This document shows positions 47,222 to 58,273 of a stretch of 64,000 nt of DNA, piece by piece. Position numbers and translations under genes: made by a program. This DNA comes from Verticillium longisporum (lineage: Eukaryota > Ascomycota > Sordariomycetes > Glomerellales > Plectosphaerellaceae). The DNA is taken from the NCBI GenBank assembly GCA_019188255.1, contig JAETXT010000002.1:4340001-4404000 (forward strand), read 5' to 3'. Position 1 is the stretch's first letter; the number at the start of each line of letters is the position of its first letter. Under the pieces are notes generated by a model that saw nothing but the letters and a program-made list of their open reading frames with translations, did no database searches and was not told the origin of the DNA.

Positions 47222-47417
47222 TACCTAGGTACTAGGTAGGCACCTAAGCAGATGCCCCTGCTTGCCTGCCTCAGCTTCTCCGCTGCGCTGGCTGGGCTTA
47301 GCCTTCTCTGCCTGGGCCGGTGCTTCCTGCCCCATTTCATCTGCACATACCACGCCACGCTGCCTACCTAGGTACCTAAGTAAAGTAGCCAGGTACTAGG
47401 CACTAAGGTACCTAGGC
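47222..47417. repeat. TACCTAGGTA palindrome cluster
   Basis: Two blocks rich in CCTAGGTACC/AGGTACTAGG units, with ordinary DNA between them (about 47246-47365). Same motif as at 33776-33813. Confidence 0.6.
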
Positions 47418-48278
47418 ATGTGCCTCGCCGATGCATCTCGTGATCAATTTGCCTCTTGTCCACCCTGAGGAATACACAACACTCCTGGCGTAGCTGCAAG
47501 AAGATGCATCCCATTCTCGCAAAGGCCATGAAATCATCAACAGTCCGCCCCCCAAATGAGAACAACACGCCTGCCGGGCGCTTCTCTCCTACGAGACCAC
47601 CATTCTTCTTCTCTTCCTCCATATCCCGCCGAGACACCATACCTGGGCGAGACAAAACAAGAAGCGGAACCCGAAAATCCCAACGCCCAGAGCTCCCTCC
47701 CCGCCCTGACCCCGACCCGCTAACCGAGCTAGATCATCCCAGCTCTCCGACATGGGCTCCCCCCCCGTGGTCGCAACCCCCTTTCTGGCTCCTCGAGATT
47801 CCTGTCCCCCCTTTTTTCGTCTTTGCGGGGTAAGCGGACGCTGGCTGAACTGGAGGGTGCTGGAGGCCACACGGCCCGCCAACTACGCCCTGCGAGGCCC
47901 TACGACGTCGGGCTGTCACCATCGATCTGGCACTTCTCGTGTGACAACTCGGCACGTCCCCTTGCTCAGATGCAACGACGATGAAAACTTACACGTCGCT
48001 TGCCAGTACAAGGGTGTGAACCTTCATCGATAATCGTCAGACATCGCCAGATATCCATGCGAATGCATCGTGAGGCAGAGGCTCGATCATGTCATATATC
48101 CTACAATCAGACGCCGTATCAACCACGATTGGATAACCTCTATCATGTACATCCTTTACAAGCAGACAGCCCATATTCCAGCAGTCCTTGGTAACACTCA
48201 TCGCCTCTAAACGCCGCGCTGAATCCCTCAGTCGCACCCAAATCCTGGCACCGGACCCGCTCGCAGCCCAGCACCATC

Positions 48279-51200
48279 TCAAAACTCCTTGCCCCGAATC
48301 TTCGCGTACAGCTCCGTGTCGAAAAAGTTGTATCCTGGATCCAGCTCGCAGAAGGGATGCTGCGAGAGCAGCACATCTGCCGTAGGCCTCTCGTGGGGGT
48401 TCCTGGCCACTTTGTCAGCACATGATTCGAGGTGACCAAAACAGCAAAACTCACACAGTAAAGCAGTCCAGCATGAACGCAATGGCCAGCGGGCTGATCG
48501 TCTCCCTGACCTCGTCCGGGATGGGCGGCGTCTCGCCGTTGGCGATCTTGTAAATGGCGCCTACGGCTTCCTCCTTGCTCCATGGCCTGCGACCGGCAAA
48601 CATCTCGAGCACTACACAGCCCAGACTCCAAATGTCTACCTTGGCCGAGTATCCCGTTCCCTCGGAACGGATCACCTCGGGCGCCATCCAGAAAACTGAC
48701 CCCTGCATGTTGTTGCTCTTGTCGTTACCGTAGATATTGTCCGTCTTCTTAGAGATGCCAAAGTCCGAAATCTTGCACGTGCCATCGAGGTCGAGGAGGA
48801 TATTGTCTGCCTTCAGATCGCGGTGCAGAATGCCCTCACGGTGCAGGTACGCCAGGCCGTTGAGGATCTGCCCCGTCAGCGAGGACACGACCGACTCGCC
48901 GAAACGGCCGTGCTTTCGCAGACACGATCCGATGCTGCCACCAGAAATGTATTCGAGGAAGATGCTGATGGATGTTTCCTTGCGCTCGCAGCCCAGATAC
49001 TGCACAATGTTGTCGTGATCCAGGTGCTGCATCGTCTCGATCTCTTGGTCCAGCGCGGCCACGAGCTCCTTCATCTTGTTCTTGTCGCCGCCTGCCGCTT
49101 TGGGATTGACCTCGACCTCCTTGACCGCGAGGAACTCACCCGTCGTGGCGTTCATGCCGAGGTACACACGTCCGTAGGTGCCCTTGCCGATGAGCTGACC
49201 CTTGAACCACCGGAACGTCGTCTGCCGCTTCGGCAGCGTGTCCTGCGGAATCTGCGGCATGGCCACGCTGCCCCGCTGGTCCGGCCGGATCTGCACAATG
49301 TTGGCGTTGAACATTTTGGTGCTCTTGCGACGCATCAGCGCCGAGCTGTCGAGCCCGCCGCCCGTGCTCGCCTGCGACGTGGTTGTGTAGCGCTTGTTCG
49401 CCTCGTGCGCGCCCCGCGCGACCTCACGGATCGACTTCATCCGTCCGAGGCCGCCCGAGCGCCGCATGCTCCTCTGCGCAACGCTCGAGACCGTCGACGC
49501 CGGCCTCTCGAGCGCCTTGAGTGTCGATTCGTCCGAACCCAGCGTGTCGTTCTCGTTGTAGATGGACGAAACGCGTGAAGACGGCGGTGCCGCCGGTATG
49601 TTGGGCGGCGCCTGCGTGTTTTGCGAACCTGCTCGCGCCCTCTGATTCTGGTGCTGGTTCTGGTTCTGGTTGTGACCCAGGTTACGTCCCACCTCGCTAC
49701 CGGGCGACGGCAGAGACGCGTCCTCGCTACTACTGCCCGCGGCGCCTGCAGCGCCCTCCTCGAGAACGGGGAGATCGAGATCCAGGTTCGGGAAGAAGTC
49801 GTCGAGGTTGTTGATGAGCGCCTCAGCCGTCGGACGGTTCGCCCACACGTCCTTCTCGACGAACGACTTGCGCCTGCTGAGCTTGCCGTCCTCTGAACCC
49901 CAGCTGTCGCTCGCTGGCGTGTTGGGCGTGCGCTTCGAACTGCGCCCGCTTCGCGCGCTCGGCAGCTCGTCCTCCTCGTCCCCGTGACGGCCCGCACCTG
50001 CGCTGCTCAGAGACTTGGGTGACGTGAAGGCCACGGATAGACCCTTCTTGGCCCTCGTGTTCACCGTGAGCGTCGGCCTCCTCGACATGGCGTCGTCTGA
50101 ACCGTCACCCCCGTCAAACACCCGCGTCGCCGCCGCAGCCGCCTGCTTCTTGGCAATCGGAATCGCAAAGAGCCCATCGTCCGAATCGTCCCCGGAATCG
50201 TCATCCACCGCCGCCGCTGCGGGCGGTGCCTTGGGCGCGGGCGCCCACGTGTTAACGTCCGTGTCTTCAAAGTCAAAGTCTGGTCCGTGCGACTTGCGTC
50301 GGTGCACCGAAGAGGCATCGGGCACGGGCGTCGAGCTCGGGCTGACGTGATCGAGGGACGGCAGGCGTCCTTGGGCGGCTGATGCTGCGTGAGGCGCTTT
50401 AGCTCCAAGTCCATACTCAGTCTGGAGGTTGTTCAGAGGCGTCCCGCCGGGCGAATAGTCCGGCACGACGAAGGGCATGTTGCCGCGACTCCAGGTCAGG
50501 GAGCCCGGTGAGGCCGACGACGCGCGCGGACTGCTTCGACCCGACCTGGATTGGCCAAAGTTGACCGAGGACATGGCTCCCTTACCTCGCTCTCCAGATT
50601 TGTTGCCGCTGCTGCCGTCGGCGCGGTTCGGCGACGCGAGCGACCGGCCGTTGGCGCCGATGGCGCCGAGGCCACGCCCCATGGACGCCAGCGCCGCGCC
50701 GATGCCGCCCATGGCGGGGCTCGGCGGCTTCTTTTTCCCCTTTTCGGACATTTCGTGCGCGCCGGGCCCCTCCTCGACCAGCGTCGACGGCCTGCGGGCG
50801 TGGTGGTAGGCGTCGGACCCCGTCGACGAGCGCAGCTGGTGGCCCGTCTTCTTGCTCAGCGAGTTGGCCTTGATGAGGGTCGCCGAGGGGTCGCTCGGCG
50901 GGGCGGGCGGCTTGCGGGCGGGGAAGAGCTGGTCGGGCTTCTTCTCCTCGAACGGCGAGTTGCGCGGCTGGTCAAAGTCAACACTACGACCGGCAATGCC
51001 GTAGTAGCCGCCGGCGGTGCCCGTGTCGGGCGACGGGTTGTCCTTCATGGCAGCCACCTGGCGGCGCTTGGCGAGATACTCCCTCTGTTTGCGCTCCATC
51101 TCGGCGCGGTACTCGCTGGCCTCCTGCGCGAGAGCTTTGCCGTCGGGCCGCTCACCGCTGACCGTGTTCTGGTGCGACGTCGGCGGCGACGACGACGAGC

Positions 51201-53361
51201 GCGTGCGCGGGCCGTTCAGGCGGTCGTACGTCCCCGATGACGACGTCGTGTCCATGGGCGTGCCGGGCGCGAGCGACGCCGGGACGCCGTTGGGGTCGAT
51301 GGGCCCCTGGGCAATGTAGCCCGAGGGCCGGACAAAGAGCTTGAGGGTGCCGACGGCGTCGGCCTTGTGCTGTTTCTGGGTAAGCAGTCGCTGGTCGTCG
51401 AGCGGCTCGTCGTGGTTGAAGACGCCGAGCTCGGTCGTGTACAGCTGCGTCGTCTGGGCGTCCATGAGGCCGAGGCCGGCGCAGATGATCTGGCGCAGCT
51501 CCGTCGGGGTCTCGCCGTCGGTGATGTCGCACATGCGGTAGTTCCAGCCGTCCATGGTGGCGAGGACAAAGATTCTCTGCCGCGGCGACTGGGCCTGGGT
51601 CTCGAACGTCGTCGTGTCGGGCAGGCCGAAGCTCGAGGGCGGGTGCAGGCTGAGGTCGGGCGACCCGTCGCTGGCGTTGCCGCTCTTGGAGCCAAACGAG
51701 TTGACCTTGAAGAGGTAGTTAGGCGACGTGGGCGACTCAAAGTCGTCGTGTGCGCTCGTTTGTGTGCCGTCGTCTCGCTGCTGCTTCTTCTTCTTGCGCG
51801 ACAGAAAGCTGAACTTGCTCTTGGGGTCCTTGGCCGAAGGGGGCTCGGAGCCCGAGTCCTGCGGCGAGGGACGGCTGCCGCCGCCGTTGGGGCCGTCCCG
51901 CGGGCTCGTGGAGATCATCTCGTTGAGATTGCCACTCCGCAGCAGCTGGCTGACGCCGGGCGGCACACCAGAGCCATAGATCGCGAGGTTCAACGAGACA
52001 GAGTCGGTGCTGATGCGGGAGCGGTGGCCGAATTTCGGGGTCCGCGGCGTGGCCGAGTGGGCGCCTGTCGGCTGGGGGGAGGGAGGCTGGGGCTGCGGTT
52101 GCGGGTGGGGGCTCTCGAGGGGCTGTCGGTGCGGCGCTCGGCGTCGGTGGAGCTGGGGCTGTGGCGGCGGAGGCTGTCGCTGTCGGCGCTCTTGAGGAGG
52201 GTCCTGTGGTTCGAGTCGGAGGACATGGTGCCGTTGTTGAGGGTGGGCATGGTGGTGGCCCTGTGGTTGGAGAAGCGGCGGGACGCGAAGCCGGGGCCGG
52301 GCATCTTGATGGGCGAGTCGGCCGGGTCGGTGCCGGCGCTGGGCAGATTGTTGCTTCCATAATTCAGGGACTCTTTGCGGGCGTGAGACGAGGACGAGAC
52401 GCGCGTGCCGCTGTCGACGGGCTTGCCGGTGACGATGCTCCGGACGAGCTTGCGCATGCGCTTGCCCTCGTCGCGCTCGCGCGTCTGGTCCCAGCCGGTG
52501 CCGCTCTTGGTGCACTGGACGGCGAGGCCCGGGTAGACCTGCTGGTGCATGATACCAAAGTTGCCGCGGCCGCCGTGGCCGCCGCCAACCTCGAGGAACT
52601 TGACGCCGTGCATCTTGAGGCTCTTGAACGTCTCCTGCCAGTCCTTGGAGAAACCGTTCGCGTCAAGCCAGAAGAGAACCTTGTCCATGGGCCACTGCTG
52701 GGCGAGGTCAAAGGGCACGCTCGACGACGCCGTCGGGTTCGACGTCGTCGACATGCCGCGGGCAAACTTGTTGGCGGCGTCGTCCGAGGGCGTCGTCGTC
52801 GTGTTGGTCATGGTCAGGAGCGACGAGTCGGCCGTCGTGGGCCACGAGCTCTGCGACGTGGCCGAGTAGGTCGCCGTGTCGTCGAAGCCGCCGAGCCCGG
52901 GGATGCCGCCGCCCCCGCCGTACGTCTCCCCGTAGGGGATATACGTTGCCGACATTTCGTTGCCCACGGGGGGCGGCGGCGGCAGTAGCGACATGGTGGC
53001 GGCGGCGGCGGCCATTTGGGCGTGGGAATTTTGGGTTGTAGGCCCGGTGCTGGTGCTGGCCTGATGCCGGGGGCGGCGGTGGCATGCTGAAGCCGCCGCG
53101 GGCGTCGTACATGCGGCCAAAGTTGCCGCTGTGCCATGACGTCTGGCCCGGTCCCGGTGGCGGGCCGGGCGGCGGGGGCAGCATCATGTTGGTGCCGCCG
53201 GTTGTGGTGGTGGCGGGGGCCGAGGGGGAGCGCGGCGGCGGCGGCGGGATGGACATCATGTTGCCCGTCTGGCCGGGCATCGGCGGCGACAGGAGCGGTG
53301 GTGGCGGCGGCACGGCGAAAGACCGTGAGGGGTCATGGCGCTGGGCGCCGTTGGGATACAT
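48279..53361 (-). CDS. BCK1: MAP kinase kinase kinase BCK1 (cell wall integrity), two frameshifts in N-terminal half
   Basis: Main exon 48455-53361 and last exon 48279-48402, about 1676 aa if frame were continuous. The N-terminus is proline-rich (MYPNGAQRHDPSRSFA). A SAM-like domain (WPMDKVLFWLDANGFSKDW) and a Ras-binding-like domain (IFVLATMDGWNYRMCDI) follow. The C-terminal kinase has GKGTYGRVYLG, HRDLKADNILL, ISDFGISKK and a GSVFWMAPEV substrate loop. By family knowledge, it relays Pkc1 signals to Mkk1/2 and Slt2. The frame changes twice. Near 53021-53030 one extra C (or two missing) separates the proline-rich start from the SAM part. Between about 52040 and 52130, probably in the G run 52119-52122, one base is missing. 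No GT donor lies in either interval, so introns do not explain it. The net change is zero, and the rest is open. Confidence 0.9.
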
Positions 53362-54972
53362 GGTGAAGAATTAGTCGTGTTCAATATCGTTATATATGGA
53401 TGGACGTCGGCGGCGTTGTTCGGTTTGAGGCCCGCTGTGTAACGGCAGGAAGTGCGAGGAGGTGTCGTGGAAAAGTCAACGTGTACACGCTTCTGCAAAA
53501 TCAAAAGGACCTTGCTCGAGATTGTATGGAACAGTGGGTGACCGGCGGCGCGGACCTGGTCATGGAGATGGACAGACCGGGCAGGGGGTTCAGCCCGTCG
53601 GCATTGTGGGTGTGTGGTGTCTCTGCGCCGGCGTCTGTATGTCGACGATGCGTGTTGGTTTGTGATGGGAGGTATCCGGTGGAAAGAATGGTCGATACAA
53701 TGTCGGCAGGGTATACGAGAGGGTTGAGTTTGAGGTTCGTCGGAGCTCGAGTCGAGGTTGCCCGGGGTGGCTGGGCAGGGTAGCTGGCTGGGTAGGATAG
53801 CTGGCCCGGTAGCAGATGGCGAAGAATTGGCCGTGGTCGGTACGACGCAACAGGCGAGCAGCGAACGAGCAGCAGGCAAGCAAGGCGTCCAGCGCGCGCG
53901 CAGTCGAATGATGGGAATGCCGGCGATGGGAGGCGATGGACCGTCAGAGGGGGGGGAGGGGATTCAATCAATAGAGAGCAAGAATGCTGATGGTGCTCTG
54001 ACAGCAGAGAGCGTCTCGGGCTCATGCTTTGTCGGTTGAGCGAGAGGCAGCAGAATCGGGCAGCAGCCTTGGTCTTGGTGTCTCTCCACTTTGCCAATGG
54101 CCCAGACCAGAGAGCGACAGGTGCGTCTGTCTATCAGTCCGGGTGCGCGCGGCGGAGGTGGGGGGGAGACGTGGTCGGGAAGGAGGCAGGCAAGAGAAGG
54201 CAGGCAAGAGGAGGACCAAGCGCAGGAAGGTGTCGTCGGGTGGACGTGGCAGCTGCAGCCCGCCCGCATCAGCGCCTCTTTCCTTGACGCAGCGCACCTG
54301 TTGATTCGCCCGCCGGCCTCGAGCAAGCGCCCGCCTGCGTTAGTGTGCAGGTGCCTGGCGCCCTGAGGTGAGGAATGGCTTCTGCTACCTCGGCAGGCTA
54401 GCTAATAAGTACCTCCTACCTTAAGGTACCTAGGTACGGTGATAGAGAAGCAGGAATGCCATTCTCAAACCCCATCCCAAGGAAACACGTCCCAAGGAAA
54501 CACTTACACCCCTCCGTCGACCCTCGACGCCTCGGCACCTTTGATCCGCCTGAGACGTCTAGCCGCATCCATACATTCCACACGCCATGCCTTTCACCAG
54601 ATGGACCCATCCCATCGTGCTGTCAAGACGGCACGCACTGACGAAGGATTCACATCCACGCTCCCGTTCCCCCCACACCTTCTCTCTCTCTCTCGCCATC
54701 ACCAACCGCCAGAAATCCTTCGGCCCTTCTCGCCCAGCGGTCCCCGGATCGTCATCGCTTATCTCGGCCCTGCTGATCAGCTCTTCTTCTTCTTCCTGAT
54801 GACTACTCCCTGTCACTGTTTCATGGTAGCAAAATCCAAGTGTGCTGTTACTGCGGTAGTCGTGAATCATACAAATGCATCGCTGCGACTACATTCGCCA
54901 ATGTGTCTAAAACGCAATCAGATCCAATCCTCCTGCTCCTCTTCATCCCCTTCCTTGACATGCCATCACAAC
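53362..54972. other. BCK1 upstream region
   Basis: 1.6 kb without a supported gene; probably BCK1 promoter and long leader, plus the 3' flank of the GH5 gene. It has a TAGGTACC-type palindrome at about 54417-54437. Confidence 0.5.
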
Positions 54973-57424
54973 TCACATGAGGCTGCACGTCCCGTACTGC
55001 TGCCTGCACTGGTCCAGATACCCCTGCTCCTCGTCTGTGCCCTCGTTCGGCACGTTGTGCCTCCGTACCAGCCCGTTGAGCCGCAGCGTCTGCTCGCCGT
55101 CGCCGTGCCACCACTTGAGCCTCTGCAGCTGTGGCGCCGACGGCTCCTCCGCGTCCGCGTCCTCGCTGAGCTCCCACTTGCCCGACGACACCGTCACCTG
55201 GCAGTTGTCCTTGGGGAAGTGGTGCTCCGGCACAAACACAATCGTCGGCGCGTCGTCCGACGGCGGGAAGTCGGACCTGATGCGGAGCTTGTACTCTGCG
55301 TTGCGCAGGTCGAATCCCGCCTCCAACACCTTGCCCCCGACGACAACGGCCGTCGGTCGGACGTACGCCTCGGCCGCCCGGAACCCCGGTGCGTTCGAAA
55401 TCTCTGGGTCCTTGCCCGAAGGCGCCGAAGAGATCGAAGGGCTGCGCATGCTCGACTCGAGGTTGCCCGGCGTGACCACAAAATCGTTCGGCAGGTTGCG
55501 AGCGCCGTCGCCCGTCGTGAGATCCTTGACCGAATTCTCGTTGGGGTCAAGGTGCGGCGGCAGCGGTGACGTCGGCAAAAGCTTGTCGTCGTGGGAGAAG
55601 ATGGAAAGATCCTCGCCGTTCCACTGGTCGCCGTATTCGTGCGTGTTCTACTCTGTGTGTCAGCCAGGTGTGCGACGCGCGAGGTGCTCCATCGCCAACA
55701 TACCGACGCTGTGTAAAGCCAAAGACAGTGGCCTTCCATGCCCGAACCCTCGACGCCGAAATAGTTGGCGTCCATCGCTGCAGACTGGCTAGTGTAGTCG
55801 CCCGTCTTGTACGCGTAGTGGTCGTCCATGTCGTAGGGAATGCCAAACTCCGTCATGATACACGGGTGGTTACCCAGGCGCTCCTTGCCCTCCTTGTACA
55901 AATAATTGTGCTGGTCCCTGAAGCAGTTGCGGATCGCCGTCTCGCCCACCTTGACTGCCAGCGCCGGTGCCCAGTACCGTCCCCGCAGCACGCCCACCAC
56001 ATCAACATTCCAGAGCTTGTTCCACTTCTTCGTCATGAGCGTAATGCCGTCGTACCAGTGCGGTGCAAAGGCCATATTCGGGTCGTCGTCTTCGGTGCCC
56101 TTGATCTTGGGCGGCAGCTCGAGGGTCGGGTACTGCATAATCATGATGCAGTCGGTGTGGATCGCTCGGATGGCGTCCCTGTACCGTCGGTACCCGTCCA
56201 TAAAGTGCGTCTGCGTCCAGTTCGGGAACGTGTATTCGAGTCCCGTCTTGGGGTTCTTCTTGAAATAGTCCTTCTTAAGGAGCGTGTCCGTCTTGGGATC
56301 CCACACGCCGAGCTGCGCCCAGAGACACTCTCCCATCTTCCACTTTTCGTCGCGCTTCCACCCATATCGCGAGTCGTCGTAGTCGGCGGGCAGCCACGCA
56401 ATCTCGCCATGCGGGTCGACGAGCGTGCTGCCCGTCTTGTAACACCCGAGCTGGCCCATGTCGTACGTGTCAATCTCGCAGGCACGCCCGGAGCCCGTGA
56501 GGATGCATTGCCACATGGTCGGCGCAGTGCCCTTCTTGAGCTGCTGCTCCGCCGGCAGCACGCTAATATCACCGTTGCCGCAGATGCCCCGGTTGGGCTC
56601 GTTCATGCTCTCCCAGCCGAAAACAACGTCGTCGAGAACGTCGCCAGCCTCCTTCAGCCGCTTGCACAAGTGTGCGCAGGCGCCGACGAAGTGCTCTTGC
56701 AGATAATCCTGGATATTCTTGCCGTCAATGATGCATATCGGGGCAACATCGCGTCCAGCCCAGAACAATGTGAAGATGGTGCCAGCTGCGAGACGCTGAT
56801 AGTTGGAGGCCCAGATCATCTTGGGGAACTTGGAGGGGTCGGGGTAGAGGTTGTGGACCAGAGCGGCCTCGGTGGCCATGAAGCTCTGGGGGTTGAGACC
56901 GCAGGCGTATATCGTCCACATGGGTGCGCCGGAGCCACCGCAAAACCTAGACCACTGGGGTCGATCATGTTAGGAACGAGACGGCAAAGCAAAGGCAACG
57001 GAGAACGAAGCAGGGTCGGTTCGGGACGTACGACATCCTGGTGCGGGTCCATGAAAACATAGAAGCCGTAGCCCTTGGCGAGCCTCAAAATGTCGATTGT
57101 GTGCTGAATAAACTCCTCGTCGTAGCGACCCGGCCCCGCGGCCTCGAGCGCCTCCCAGGTAAAGACATAGCGGATGGTGTTGAAGCCCCAACGCTTGAGG
57201 CGTGAAAAGTGAATGTGGGCTTCGTCTTTTGGAAATGGGCGAGCATGGAACTTGACGCTGTCGCCGTCGAAAAAGTCGGTGCCAATGTGGGAGGGCTGGT
57301 CTGGTTCGCTGGGCAGCTTTGCGTCGCCTGCGAGGTTGATGCCGCGGAGGACGACGGTGCGACCCTTGCGGTCACGGAACTGGCCGTCCTCGATCGTCAG
57401 TCGAAATTGCGGCGTACTAGACAT
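54973..57424 (-). CDS. sglA: GH5 family steryl-beta-glucosidase / glucocerebrosidase-like enzyme
   Basis: Three exons (57032-57424, 55704-56954, 54973-55647) are joined by GT-AG introns in phase 0, giving 772 aa. The (beta/alpha)8 domain opens with VVLRGINLAGDAKLP and includes GFNTIRYVFTWEALE. The acid/base glutamate lies in WESMNEPN (about Glu250) and the nucleophile in CIMTEFGIPYDM (about Glu500). The C-terminal ~200 residues form a beta-rich extension. There is no signal peptide, consistent with the cytosolic/vacuolar fungal enzymes EGCrP2/Sgl1 and SglA, which hydrolyse ergosteryl-beta-glucoside and some glucosylceramides. The subfamily is assigned from motif memory, so substrate is inference. 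The frame is intact throughout. Confidence 0.87.
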
Positions 57425-58273
57425 GGCGTGAGAATATGGCGTGTGAGGTTCGGCGACGATGTGCAGTCGCTATGGGAAGGAGGAAGGAAAAGAGGAGTAG
57501 GAGGAGGAGAACTGGTCGAGTCGCAGGTACGGAGTTGGAATGTCGAGTCGTACTAATAATCGGGGGATCGGGGGCGCGCGTGGGACGTTAGGGGTGCCGA
57601 GAGGTGGATATGGATGTCTTGGTCGGGGAGAACCTTGTTCCCGGCGGTGGGTTGCTGGAGACTGGGGGGGGCGTGGGTGATGACGTTCTGCCACGGACGA
57701 CGGCCAAGTGGGTGCCAATACGCTGACTGACGTCGACAGCCTTGGATGATAAGATTGTGTGCTGGATTATGGATGATGTCTTGGGTTCAGAGGTAGTCAG
57801 GCTGGTGTTGGGTTATGTACAGACAGAGAAGCCAAATGTTCTCGTTGGACAGAGAGAGAGAAATGGCAGTAACCTCGAAGGCAAAATACCAATGCTGCGC
57901 CTGCTCTCTCTCTCGCACGCGTATTCGGGTCGCTCTTCCCCTTCCTCGAAGTGACGATGACCCAAGGTCGCCAAGCCACTTTAGTCACCCCACCTGATCC
58001 TGCTCACTTGATTTGAGCAGACGAACCAACACCATCCGAAGATATACCAATTGGTTGGGAGTCTGGCGTGTCTTTAGCCTCATGGGGAAACTCCGGCTCG
58101 GCCGGCTGCCGCCCCACAATCCGTCACATCGTCACATCGGCGAGCCCGCAGAAGGCACGCCTTCAACGATCCCTTGATAAATCGACTTGAACAGAAGAGT
58201 AGTCAACAGTGATTGATCAGGCAGTCCAACACAGGAACCTGATTGATCGAGCTACTAACACCCAGGCATACCA
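57425..58273. other. GH5 promoter / MFS 3' flank
   Basis: No gene is supported. Short purine runs (about 57475-57510) and an AGAG microsatellite (about 57855-57866) are present. Confidence 0.5.

Larger units (their letters stand above)
46259..48278. other. Mannosidase upstream / BCK1 downstream region
   Basis: 2 kb with no supported gene. It holds a 21-bp imperfect tandem repeat (46491-46532) and clusters of TAGGTACC-type repeats (47222-47245 and 47366-47417). Confidence 0.5.

Noticed and set aside
52161..52988. 275-codon plus-strand ORF opposite BCK1
   Set aside because: Arg/Val/Gly/Ala-rich shadow with no domain.
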